A stretch of DNA of 64,000 nt from Luteibacter mycovicinus. Lineage in GTDB: Bacteria > Pseudomonadota > Gammaproteobacteria > Xanthomonadales > Rhodanobacteraceae. The stretch spans positions 248,001 through 312,000 of the forward strand of contig NZ_JQNL01000001.1 of assembly GCF_000745235.1 (NCBI RefSeq), in the 5' to 3' direction. Under the pieces are notes generated by a model. It saw only the letters and a list, made by a program, of their open reading frames with translations. It was not told the DNA's origin and made no database searches. The position numbers and the translations under genes are program-made. Positions 8,999 to 17,216 of the stretch are shown here, piece after piece (the stretch's first letter is position 1; every line of letters starts with the position of its first letter).

Positions 8999-9201
8999 CG
9001 GAGCGCCCTAGCGGGGCCGATACGTACACAAATGTTCATGCGAAAATTCATATCGATTACTCCATGGGGCCTGAAATACCATGGTGCGGCCAAATCCATT
9101 GCCCAACGACTGACATTCCCGCATGTTGAACTTACATGTTTGTACGGAATCACGCCCTGGAGTGGAACGATGTACGAACTTAACGGATGCGCCCTGCATC
9201 G

Positions 9202-9498
9202 TCACCGGGCGTACGTGTAATACGTACCAACGACGATCAGAAGCATGCCCGCCAGGCTGACGAGTTTCGATGTCGTAGACGTGCGAAAACTACCGGCCCG
9301 CGCGCGCTCGTAAACTTCGCCCAGCGGCGTCGCGATCGATGGGCCAGGCGTGAACGCGATGTTCCAGCAGAGCAGCAACATGCCGCACATGGACCAGAGA
9401 TTCCCGGTCGTCGGGATCATGATGGCAACGAAGATGCTGAGTGATGCGCCAAGCGCTGCACCGAGCCTGCGCTTGCCAACCGACAGACGTTTTGCCAA
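9202..9498 (-). CDS. Small hydrophobic membrane protein, unknown function
   Basis: About 98 residues with three predicted membrane segments: LGAALGASLSIFVAIMIP, LWSMCGMLLLCWNIAF and LVSLAGMLLIVVGTYYTY. A basic N-terminus (AKRLSVGKRRLG) suggests cytoplasmic entry. I choose the TTG at 9498 because AAGGAG lies six bases before it; the in-frame ATG at 9540 is an alternative, with GGAGG only two bases away. I do not recognise the family. About 200 bases between this gene and the dehydrogenase hold no supported gene. Confidence 0.5.
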   Translation of the reverse strand: MAKRLSVGKRRLGAALGASLSIFVAIMIPTTGNLWSMCGMLLLCWNIAFTPGPSIATPLGEVYERARAGSFRTSTTSKLVSLAGMLLIVVGTYYTYAR

Positions 9499-9573
9499 AA
9501 CCCGCTCCTTCAGGATGTGCCGTGAGAAGCATGGTGCCATACCCTCCGCCTAGATGTTTTCGTCGCCCGGTGA

Positions 9574-9774
9574 AAGACGATCGTCGTCGTGGCGAATCCG
9601 GGTACACCACTGACCCTCTTCGAGCTGCCGTTCGACATGCAGCCGATGACCTGCAACCTGCTCGCACTCGCACCCATGATGGATACGGCGGAAACCCGAT
9701 GGATGGTGGGACTGCTGGGAGCGATCGGGAAAGACCTTCAGGATTCAGCCGCGGTGAACGCCTCCACCAGATAA
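9574..9774 (+). pseudogene. Possible C-terminal remnant of a LysR-type regulator
   Basis: An open stretch with no proper start whose translation contains LTLFELPFDMQPMTCNLLA followed by a TAETRWMVGLLG segment. This resembles the end of LysR effector domains of the NahR/PcpR sort (LPFxxPxFxxxxxWxP...DPAHRWLR). No helix-turn-helix or rest of the effector domain lies upstream; a stop at 9571 ends the frame. I read it as a decayed 3-prime stub. Homology probably ends near 9750, just before the opposing LysR stub. Confidence 0.4.
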
Positions 9775-10178
9775 TCGATAAACACCCGGACGCGCATCGG
9801 GATGCGCCGGCCCGCCGCATAAACGACATGCACGGGTATGCGTGCGGGCTGTAACTCCGGCAGCACCACCTGCACCTCGCCGGAAAGCACTTCCTTTGCC
9901 AGCAGCCACATCGGTACCTGGGAGATACCAAGCCCACTGAGCACGCCTGCCCGCACGTGTTCGGCATCGCCTGTGACCAGCGACCCATGCGGCACGTACG
10001 CGACGGTTTCCCGTCCTTGTTTCAGGGTCCACGGGCGACGCTCGCGACCACGCGCGAACACGATACAGCTGTGTTTGTCCAAATCGGACAACCGCTGCGG
10101 AACACCGTGTTCGGCGAGATACGCTGGGCTCGCCACGATCACGAATTCCGTTTCGGTCAACAGGTCTGGTTGCCGCAC
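9738..10178 (-). pseudogene. Truncated LysR-type regulator, effector-domain half only
   Basis: About 146 codons encode the C-terminal half of a LysR effector-binding domain, including ETEFVIVASPAYLAEHGVP, RLSDLDKHSCIVF, RRPWTLKQG, GLGISQVPMWLLAKEVLSG and RRIPMRVRVFIDYL. These are conserved features of the CrgA/DmlR subgroup. The winged helix-turn-helix and first half of the effector domain (about 150 residues) are missing. The frame continues upstream only as arginine-rich noise. The fragment abuts the 3-prime stub of an oxidoreductase gene on the other strand. Confidence 0.75.
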
Positions 10179-10180
10179 TG

Positions 10181-10312
10181 CGAGCGCTCGGCGGCGTGAT
10201 CGGGGATCCCCTGTTCCGGACCCGGCTGGGCAAGGAATTCGCCTTCGACCAGATCGACGAGGCCATGGCATACGCCCCGTCCGACGGGAGTAAGGCCGTC
10301 CTGGTCGCCTGA
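10181..10312 (+). pseudogene. C-terminal stub of an MDR-family oxidoreductase
   Basis: About 43 codons ending in TGA at 10310-10312 read ...GKEFAFDQIDEAMAYAPSDG-SKAVLVA. This is the characteristic end of medium-chain zinc/quinone-type dehydrogenases (F-x-FDQI-EA...G-K-V-L). No catalytic or nucleotide-binding domain is present upstream. Together with the adjacent LysR stub it marks a deletion that removed the 5-prime halves of a divergent regulator/oxidoreductase pair. Confidence 0.6.
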
Positions 10313-10374
10313 ACCTGCGAGGTGCCCTCTGGAAAAGGCGACGGCGGCCCCCATCTTGGCCGCCAGGAGCCCCC

Positions 10375-10848
10375 ATGAACACCTCAAAGTACCCCCTCAT
10401 CCTTTCCGTAGCCCTTGCAGGCCTCGCCTTGCTGGGCGGCTGCCGAAGCCATCCTTCCGGCGAGGATTCGGTTCAACCGCCCTCCAGGCAGGTAGCCGTC
10501 GTGGCGGGCCATCACGCGGCCAGGCCGCCGATGCAGGCGAAGGAAGCGATTTCGGCCGGCGATCTGGCCGGCGCCTTTGCCGCGGATCCTGATGTCGCCG
10601 CGAAGCACTTCGCTCATCGACAGCTGGAAATCACGGGTGACGTTCGTAGCGTCGACGCCGACGGTCCGGGTGTTCCGGTATTGACGCTGGCAAGTGGCGG
10701 CAGCGCGACCGATCCCAGAATGGTTCTCGGCGCCGACGCGTGGTCGGGCGTTTCGATGCTGAAAGCCGGCACGGCGGTCCGCGTGCTGTGCTCCAGCGTG
10801 ACGTTCGCCAGCGGCCGCGCTACCGCGGGGGCGTGCACGCTGCTCTGA
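10375..10848 (+). CDS. OB-fold (tRNA_anti-like) lipoprotein
   Basis: A 157-residue putative lipoprotein. The signal peptide ends in the lipobox LLGG-C (Cys23). After a linker, residues about 60-157 contain DLAGAFAADPDVAAKHFAHR followed by ITGDVRSVDADGPGVPVLTL and a Cys-containing VRVLCSSVTF strand. This pattern matches tRNA_anti-like OB-fold domains of small exported proteins, which are not nucleic-acid enzymes. AGGAG precedes the ATG by six bases. The function is unknown. Confidence 0.75.
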   Translation: MNTSKYPLILSVALAGLALLGGCRSHPSGEDSVQPPSRQVAVVAGHHAARPPMQAKEAISAGDLAGAFAADPDVAAKHFAHRQLEITGDVRSVDADGPGVPVLTLASGGSATDPRMVLGADAWSGVSMLKAGTAVRVLCSSVTFASGRATAGACTLL

Positions 10849-10894
10849 CCGGTTGAGGCGGCGGGATGGCTCCCGGCGGAGATAAACTCCACCG

Positions 10895-12439
10895 ATGACC
10901 ATTCGCCACCTCGTCGTCGTACTCGGTGACCAGCTCAACCGGAACTCCTCCGCCTTCGATGACTTCGATCCGGCGACCGATCTCGTCTGGATAGCCGAGC
11001 GACGCGGCGAATCCGAACACGTGTGGTCGCACAAGGCGCGGAGTGCCCTGTTCATCGCTGCCATGCGGCACTTTGCAGCCGAACTTCAGCGAGAAGGGTT
11101 TCCGCTGCGTTACGCGAAGCTCAACGACGCCGGCCCCGACGACCTCACCGCGCTGTTGCAAGAAACCCTCCAGCACCTCAAGCCCGAACGCCTGATCGTC
11201 ATCCGTCCCGGCGAACACCGCCTGCGTACAGGCATCCAGTCAGTGGCCGCCGCATGCGGCGTGCAATACGTCGAGCGGCCCGATCGCCACTTCCTCGTCT
11301 CGGTCGATGACTTTGCCCAATGGGCCAAAGGCAAGACCGAACTGCGCATGGAGAACTTTTACCGCTGGATGCGCCAGCGGCATGACATCCTGCTCGAGAA
11401 CGGAAAGCCCGTCGGCGGCAAGTGGAACTACGACGCCGACAACCGGGGCAGCTTCGGTCGGCAAGGACCCGGTTGGGTCCCACGCCCGAGGGCGTTCAAA
11501 CCGGATGCCATCACCCAGAGCGCCCTCGACGATATCGAGGCCACGCTGCCGGACCATCCCGGTGAACTCGACCGGTTCGACTGGCCGGTCACCCGCGAGC
11601 AGGCACTGGAGGCACTCACCGACTTTCTCGACCACCGCCTGCCCGCCTTCGGCCACTGGCAGGATGCGATGTGGACCGGCGAGCCGTGGCTTTACCATGC
11701 ACGTCTGTCGACCTCGATGAATCTGCGCCTGCTGTCGCCCGCCGAGGTGATCGACGCCGCCCTCGGCCGTTACCATCGCGGCGAGGTCAGTCTTTCGTCG
11801 ATCGAAGGCTTCGTGCGGCAAATCCTGGGCTGGCGTGAATACGTGCGTGGCGTCTACTGGCTATCGCCGGAGCGCCTGCTGGCCTCCAACGCGTTGCGCG
11901 CCGACGCACCGCTGCCAGCCTTTTACTGGACCGGTGACACCGACATGCACTGCATGAGGGAAACGATCACCCAGACGCTGCAGACCGGTTACGCCCACCA
12001 TATCCAGCGTCTCATGGTCACCGGCAACTTCGCGCTCCTGTTCGGCGTCGCGCCGGCACAGATCCACGAGTGGTACCTCGCGATCTATGTCGACGCCGTC
12101 GAATGGGTGGAAGCACCCAACACACTGGGCATGAGCCAGTTCGCCGATGGCGGCCGCATGGTATCCAAGCCGTACGCGGCATCGGGCCGCTACATCGAGC
12201 GCATGAGCAACTACTGCACGGATTGCCGCTTCAAGCCGGGCGAAGCGGTCGGCGATAACGCCTGCCCGTTCACGACGCTCTACTGGGATTTCCTCGACCG
12301 CCACCGGGCGCGATTCTGGAATCATCCACGCGCGGCTCTGCAGTGGCGCTCGCCCGAACGACTGAGCGAAGATCAGCGCGAAGCCATCAGGTCCCGTGCG
12401 CGGCAACTGCGGATCGAGTACTCCCCAGAATCGCGCTGA
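10895..12439 (+). CDS. FeS-type bacterial (6-4) photolyase / cryptochrome (DPRP family)
   Basis: A 514-residue flavoprotein of the cryptochrome/photolyase-related DPRP family (PhrB/CryB-like), which uses light and FAD to repair (6-4) photoproducts and carries a [4Fe-4S] cluster. It opens with HLVVVLGDQLNRNSSAFDDF. The four cluster cysteines are present: C353 (MHCM), C441 and C444 (YCTDC) and C457 (ACPF), spaced 88, 3 and 13, exactly the CxxC-x12-C pattern known in PhrB. The gene converges on and overlaps the 3-prime end of the hybrid kinase gene by 53 bases. A light link with the neighbouring KaiC/kinase module is possible but unproven. Confidence 0.92.
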   Translation: MTIRHLVVVLGDQLNRNSSAFDDFDPATDLVWIAERRGESEHVWSHKARSALFIAAMRHFAAELQREGFPLRYAKLNDAGPDDLTALLQETLQHLKPERLIVIRPGEHRLRTGIQSVAAACGVQYVERPDRHFLVSVDDFAQWAKGKTELRMENFYRWMRQRHDILLENGKPVGGKWNYDADNRGSFGRQGPGWVPRPRAFKPDAITQSALDDIEATLPDHPGELDRFDWPVTREQALEALTDFLDHRLPAFGHWQDAMWTGEPWLYHARLSTSMNLRLLSPAEVIDAALGRYHRGEVSLSSIEGFVRQILGWREYVRGVYWLSPERLLASNALRADAPLPAFYWTGDTDMHCMRETITQTLQTGYAHHIQRLMVTGNFALLFGVAPAQIHEWYLAIYVDAVEWVEAPNTLGMSQFADGGRMVSKPYAASGRYIERMSNYCTDCRFKPGEAVGDNACPFTTLYWDFLDRHRARFWNHPRAALQWRSPERLSEDQREAIRSRARQLRIEYSPESR

Positions 12440-14447
12440 CCGCCGAACTCAGCGCACTCAGGCTGAAAGGCTTGGTGATGAGCGTCATGCCGACATCGAG
12501 GTACTCCCCCTGCGTCGCGGTGGTCGCCGCGTAGCCTGTCATGAACAGCACAGGCAATTCAGGCCTCGACTGGCGGGCGATCTCGGCAAGCTGGCGGCCG
12601 TTCAGTCCAGGCAGCCCCACATCGGTGACCAGCAGGTCCAGAGGACGTGCGGAGGCAAGCAGGGGAAGCGCGGCATCCGCGGACTCCACGGCCTCCACGT
12701 CGTAACCCAGCTGTTCCAGCAGCTCGGTGACGAGTGAGCGTACCTGCATATCGTCTTCCACGACGAGGATGCGCTGACCGCCACCTTGCAACACGACAGC
12801 GCGACCCTGCTCGGGTGCAACCTCGGTCCCGGTCGCCATCGGCAGATAAAGCCGTACCGTCGTACCCTGCCGCAAGGCGGAGGTAATGCGGACATGTCCA
12901 TGCGACTGCCGGACAAAGCCGTAGATCATCGACATGCCCAACCCCGTGCCCTGTCCGATCGGCTTGGTCGTGAAGAACGGTTCGAATACCTTGTCCAGCG
13001 TGCCCGCGTCCATGCCGGTGCCGGTATCGGTGACGGACATGACCACGTACACCGTGTCGTCCGACGTGTCGGGAAGCGTTTCGACCGTCGTCCTGACGCA
13101 CAGCGAACCACCCTCGGGCATCGCGTCCCGCGCATTGATCGCCAGATTGAGCAGCGCACTCTCGAGCTGGTTGTGGTCGACCATCGCATGCGGCACATGC
13201 CCCAGGTCGATATGCAGCTGCACGCGCTCGCCGAGCGTCCGCGTCAGCAGATCTTCCATCGAGCGCACCAGGACTTCCACATCGACCGGGCGCGGGTCCA
13301 GTGACTGACGGCGGGAAAACGCCAGCAGCCGCTGCGTGAGCCCCGCGGCCCGCTGGGCCGATGTCGAGGCGATATCCAGAAAACGATCGAGGCCCTCGTA
13401 GCGCTTCGCATCCAGGCGCATGCGCATCAGCTCCATCGCGGCCAGGATGCCGGTGAGCATATTGTTGAAGTCATGCGCGATGCCTCCAGTCAACTGGCCG
13501 ACCGCCTCCATCTTCTGCGCCTGCCGCAAGGCTTCCTCGCTGCTTTCGCGCGCGGCCATTTCGGCTTTCAGCTCGGCCGTGCGCTCCGCGACCCGCGACT
13601 CGAGCAGAGCCGCCTGCTGCTGCGTCGCTTCGAGTGCGACCTTGCGCACCGTGACATCGGTGGCGAAGATGTGGAATCCGTCGACACGGCCATCGGCATC
13701 GAACCGAGGCAGATAACGGATTTCGGCGTCGCGCCGGCGACCGTCACGGCGCGGCCAGTTGACCTCCATGCGCACGGGACGTCCATGCAGCGCACGGTCG
13801 ATCGCTTCGCCTCGCTCAGCCCACGTCAAGGGTCCCAGTACATCCGGCATGCGCCGACCGAGGATCTCCTTCACGGGCACGCCGAACCATTCCTCGTAAG
13901 CGAGGTTGGCAAAACGGTAAACCAGGTTCGTATCGACGAACCCGATCAATACGGGGATCGAATCGGCAATCAGGCGCAGCTCCGCTTCGCTCTCGGCTTG
14001 CAGCGCCTGGCTTTCCTCGAGCCGCACCATCTGGTCGCGAATGATGAACTGCTTATGCCGCGCGCGCAGCGCCGAGGTGACGGCGCTGACCAGCGAAGCG
14101 GCGCTCAGCGGGCGCTCGAGCTCGACGACGTTCAGGGCTTCGTCCGGCAGCGCCGCACGCTTACCGGGACCTGCGGAACGCGGCGCACGAAGCAGCACGA
14201 AGGGAATGTCGGACCACGATTCCTGATGGCGCAGTGCCGAGACGAGCGCCGCCGGGTCACCGGCGATCGCTTCCTCCGTGAGCAGCACAGCGCCCACCGA
14301 GTCGTCGAGGCGCTGCGCGAGGTCTTCGAGCGAGGAGGCAATCGCCGATCGATAGCCGTTCTCGCCGATGATGGACGCCAGGCTCTCCGCGTCGCGTCCG
14401 TAAGGCGCCAGCAGCAGGACCGTCTTACTGAACGGCACTGAGCTCAT
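12387..14447 (-). CDS. Hybrid sensor histidine kinase (pseudo-receiver, PAS, HisKA, HATPase, REC)
   Basis: About 686 residues. Domains in order: an N-terminal receiver-like region (about 1-125, KTVLLLAPYGRDAESLA) lacking an obvious phosphoacceptor Asp; a coiled linker; PAS (about 160-280, with IGFVDTNLVYRFANLAYEEW); HisKA with the phosphoacceptor GGIAHDFNNMLTGI (about 330); HATPase_c with NLAINARDAMP, DTGTGMD and GTGLGMSM; and a C-terminal REC (about 560-680) with phosphoacceptor DLLVTDVGLPGLNG and K in ITKPFS. It starts 23 bases inside the end of the KaiC-like gene, so the two are translationally coupled. The KaiC protein may deliver a timing or energy signal to this kinase. Confidence 0.88.
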   Translation of the reverse strand: MSSVPFSKTVLLLAPYGRDAESLASIIGENGYRSAIASSLEDLAQRLDDSVGAVLLTEEAIAGDPAALVSALRHQESWSDIPFVLLRAPRSAGPGKRAALPDEALNVVELERPLSAASLVSAVTSALRARHKQFIIRDQMVRLEESQALQAESEAELRLIADSIPVLIGFVDTNLVYRFANLAYEEWFGVPVKEILGRRMPDVLGPLTWAERGEAIDRALHGRPVRMEVNWPRRDGRRRDAEIRYLPRFDADGRVDGFHIFATDVTVRKVALEATQQQAALLESRVAERTAELKAEMAARESSEEALRQAQKMEAVGQLTGGIAHDFNNMLTGILAAMELMRMRLDAKRYEGLDRFLDIASTSAQRAAGLTQRLLAFSRRQSLDPRPVDVEVLVRSMEDLLTRTLGERVQLHIDLGHVPHAMVDHNQLESALLNLAINARDAMPEGGSLCVRTTVETLPDTSDDTVYVVMSVTDTGTGMDAGTLDKVFEPFFTTKPIGQGTGLGMSMIYGFVRQSHGHVRITSALRQGTTVRLYLPMATGTEVAPEQGRAVVLQGGGQRILVVEDDMQVRSLVTELLEQLGYDVEAVESADAALPLLASARPLDLLVTDVGLPGLNGRQLAEIARQSRPELPVLFMTGYAATTATQGEYLDVGMTLITKPFSLSALSSAVSAILGSTRSAVAAHGT

Positions 14448-15921
14448 CCAGCAAGGGCGCCGGGCTTCCCAGGAATTCGGGCGTACCCGTGAGCACGCCA
14501 CGGAAATCGGACAGCGGCGCGCTCAGACGCAAACCCTGACTGTCGATGCGCAATTCGCGAATGGTGTCTTCGTGCGCGCCGCTGCGGTTCTTGATGACCG
14601 ACAACGCCTTGCGAATACGCCCCTGGGCTTCGAAGAAACGGAACAGGATGACCGTGTCCGCCATGTAGCTGACGTTGAGGTTACCCGTCGACATCGTGCC
14701 GACCAGACCGTGCTGGGGGTTGATCAGCAAGGTCAGTACGCCTGCCTGGTTGAGGAAGGAAAGCAGTTCATGCATCTGCAGCATCAGCTGCTTTTCCTGC
14801 GGCATCGATGCGAGGTATCCGTTGAGGCTGTCGATGACCAGAACCCGGCAATTCTTGTCCTGCACGGATTCGCGGACACTCCAGGCAAACTCACCGGGTG
14901 AGATTTCCGCGGGGTCCATCTGGCGCAGCTCGAGCAGACCGCTTTCGATATGCGGCCGCAGGTCGAAGCCGAGCGCGTCGGCCCGGGTCAGCAACGTCCC
15001 GGTACGCTCGTCGAATTCGAAAATGCAGCAATGCTCACCGCGCTGGCAGGCGGCGGCGACGAACTGCAGGGCGACGTTGGTTTTCCCCGACCCTGCGGGC
15101 CCCGTCAGCAGCGTGCTGGTACCTCGCAGCGGGCCGCCTCCCAGCAGATCGTCGAGTTCGGCGATATCGCTGGGCACCGCGTCGCCGACAAAAGGCCTGT
15201 GATGATCCGAAGCAACCAGCCTCGGATAAACGCGCATGCCACCCGTCTCGATCGACAGATCGTGGTAACCCGCGATGAAATCCACACCGCGCAGCTTCTG
15301 CACCTGCATGCGTCGACGCGCCGCGCCGAAATCGAGGGTCAGGCGCTCCAGCGAAAGCACGCCGTGGCAAAGGCTGTGCAGGTGCGCATCACGCTCGCCG
15401 CCCTCACCGGTCAGGTCGTCGACCAGGATCACGGTGATGTTGCGTGGCGCGAAAAACTGCTTGAGCGACAGCACCTGACGACGGTAACGCAGCGCATCCT
15501 GGGCCAGCAGGCGAAGTTCGGACAGCGAATCGAAGACGATGCGGCTCGGGTTGAAGCGTTCGACCTCCGCCTGGATCAGTCGGACCGTGCCGTCGAGCTC
15601 CATCTCCCACGGGTGCAGGATCGATTGCTGACGACCGTCGCCCAGAACGGCCTCGGCGGAGGCCAGTTCGAAAAGGTCGATCCCATCCAGCGACCAGCCG
15701 TGCGAGGCCGCCACTTCGGTCAGTTCGTCCGTGGTTTCCGAGAGGGTGACATAAAGACAGCGCTCGCCGTTCCGCACGCCCTCGCGGAGAAACTGCAGGG
15801 CAAGGGTCGTCTTGCCAGAGCCCGGCTGGCCTTCCAGCAGGTAGACGCGGTCGACGGGCAACCCGCCCTTGAGGATCGTGTCCAGCCCGGCGGTACCGGT
15901 CGTCATACGGGGAAGAGGCAT
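14425..15921 (-). CDS. KaiC-like tandem RecA-fold ATPase
   Basis: About 498 residues with two KaiC/RecA domains. The first Walker A is EGQPGSGKTTLALQ (31-38) and the second GPAGSGKTNVALQ (about 275). Walker B-like segments are RIVFDSLSELRLL and CRVLVIDSLNGYLAS. Each half has the KaiC-type GLDTILKGGLP or ELDDLLGGGP opening. No kaiA or kaiB is in view. In cyanobacteria KaiC is the clock ATPase; non-cyanobacterial homologues coupled to histidine kinases are linked to stress or diurnal responses. I choose the ATG at 15921 at the start of conserved sequence, though no good ribosome site precedes it; a GTG at 16041 is an alternative. Confidence 0.88.
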   Translation of the reverse strand: MPLPRMTTGTAGLDTILKGGLPVDRVYLLEGQPGSGKTTLALQFLREGVRNGERCLYVTLSETTDELTEVAASHGWSLDGIDLFELASAEAVLGDGRQQSILHPWEMELDGTVRLIQAEVERFNPSRIVFDSLSELRLLAQDALRYRRQVLSLKQFFAPRNITVILVDDLTGEGGERDAHLHSLCHGVLSLERLTLDFGAARRRMQVQKLRGVDFIAGYHDLSIETGGMRVYPRLVASDHHRPFVGDAVPSDIAELDDLLGGGPLRGTSTLLTGPAGSGKTNVALQFVAAACQRGEHCCIFEFDERTGTLLTRADALGFDLRPHIESGLLELRQMDPAEISPGEFAWSVRESVQDKNCRVLVIDSLNGYLASMPQEKQLMLQMHELLSFLNQAGVLTLLINPQHGLVGTMSTGNLNVSYMADTVILFRFFEAQGRIRKALSVIKNRSGAHEDTIRELRIDSQGLRLSAPLSDFRGVLTGTPEFLGSPAPLLDELSAVQ

Positions 15922-16098
15922 GGGGGAACCAGGTCGGGACGGACGGGGGTCCGCAGCCTGGGCGGCGCACCTGTTCAGAGGCCATGGTAACCGAATTCCC
16001 CACTTTCTCGACGGCAAATGCGGCAGCCGAATAATCGACACGTCTTCACATTTGTGTGCGATCGACCGAACCGATGGTGAAGACGTTTTCGCGTCGCG

Positions 16099-17166
16099 CT
16101 AACCGCGGCGCGCGACCGATCCTGCGACTCCAGCGGTGGCCAGGTCATCGAAGACAACCTCTCGCTCGGGCCAGCGCAGGGCGCCGAGTCGCGTCTGGAA
16201 GTCCGTGCCCCGCAGCCGCTCCTGAAACCGCCGACCGACCGAATAGTCTATGCAGTAGACGTTCTTTCGCGCTCCCAACGGTTCGTCAAAGGAGGCGCCG
16301 CCGAAGAGGTCCGGACCACCCTTGCCGAACGCGGCGCGATCGACCGGATACGGCCAGCGCCAGTAGTGACCGATCACGACCGGCACATCGTCGGCGTATT
16401 CGTTCCACCAGGCGACGCGCTCGACCATGCGCCATTTTCCGCTGCTGTAAAACGGCGCGGTACCGACACGCTCGACTCCGGAGGTCAGCACCCGGATGGG
16501 GTTGGCCATCTGGCGCGTCTCGTCCATGACCGCCGTGTCGGGCAACATGGGCATCAGGGCGTTCGGATCATGCATGAGTTCGCCGAACGCCAACCGCTCG
16601 TCACGGGCACCGACGAATGCACCGTCGGCTTCCAGTTTCGCTTCGAGTTCCTCTTCCCACTGGTCGAACATGGCGGTGGTGCCAGTCACGGAAGCCGCCC
16701 GCACCCTCCCGACCGAGTCCGCGTGCCAGCAGGCGTGCACCACGCGAAGACCCGGTCCCTCGAGGGCCAGCGGCAGCGCTTCCAGGAAAGCGAGATACCG
16801 TGAACGCATGGTCGGGTCGACAGCCGCGGACGTGTGAAACTTCCCCTCCGCACGATCGTGGTCGTGCTCGAAGAACCATCCGTTGCCCTCTCTGATGGCG
16901 CCGCAGAGAATGTTCAGTTCGTGGTTGCCGAGCACGCACTGCGCGTGTCCGCTCTCCACCAGCCCGCTGACCAGGTCGAGCACGGCGGGACTGTCGGGAC
17001 CGCGGTCGCAGAGGTCACCGACAAAGACCAGCCGACGCCCCTCGGGGTGCGTGCCGTCCGGACCATAGCCAAGCCGGTACAGCAGATCCCTCAGCGCGTC
17101 GATCTCACCGTGGACGTCGCCGATCAGGTCAAGCGGGCCGTCGAAAAGTGCTGCGATGCGCGTCAT
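16099..17166 (-). CDS. Calcineurin-like metallophosphoesterase (PPP/ApaH-type)
   Basis: A 355-residue phosphoesterase with all hallmark metal motifs: LIGDVHGEIDAL (about 16-27), VFVGDLCDRGPDSP (about 52) and VLGNHELN (about 85), then VVHACWH (about 152) and VIGHYW (about 265). This set is typical of PrpE/ApaH-like dinuclear-metal phosphatases acting on protein phosphoserine/threonine or diadenosine polyphosphates. GGGAG precedes the ATG at 17166. It is longer than ApaH (about 280) because of a middle insertion. The substrate is undetermined. Confidence 0.85.
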   Translation of the reverse strand: MTRIAALFDGPLDLIGDVHGEIDALRDLLYRLGYGPDGTHPEGRRLVFVGDLCDRGPDSPAVLDLVSGLVESGHAQCVLGNHELNILCGAIREGNGWFFEHDHDRAEGKFHTSAAVDPTMRSRYLAFLEALPLALEGPGLRVVHACWHADSVGRVRAASVTGTTAMFDQWEEELEAKLEADGAFVGARDERLAFGELMHDPNALMPMLPDTAVMDETRQMANPIRVLTSGVERVGTAPFYSSGKWRMVERVAWWNEYADDVPVVIGHYWRWPYPVDRAAFGKGGPDLFGGASFDEPLGARKNVYCIDYSVGRRFQERLRGTDFQTRLGALRWPEREVVFDDLATAGVAGSVARRG

Positions 17167-17216
17167 GGCCGCTCCCTGCCCGTCTGTCAAACGACGAGTT
17201 TACCGGCAGTGGCCGC

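Noticed and set aside
9008..9205. 65-codon minus-strand frame between the dehydrogenase and the small membrane protein
   Set aside because: No ribosome site, no hydrophobic or conserved pattern, and a translation unlike neighbouring proteins.
9290..9988. 232-codon minus-strand frame over the LysR stub region
   Set aside because: It runs across the LysR fragment and the membrane-protein gene in another frame, with Cys/Arg-rich noise. The LysR similarity is in a different frame.
14425..15921. Full cyanobacterial-type KaiABC clock
   Set aside because: Only a KaiC-like protein is present; no kaiA or kaiB gene is in the window, so a circadian oscillator cannot be claimed.
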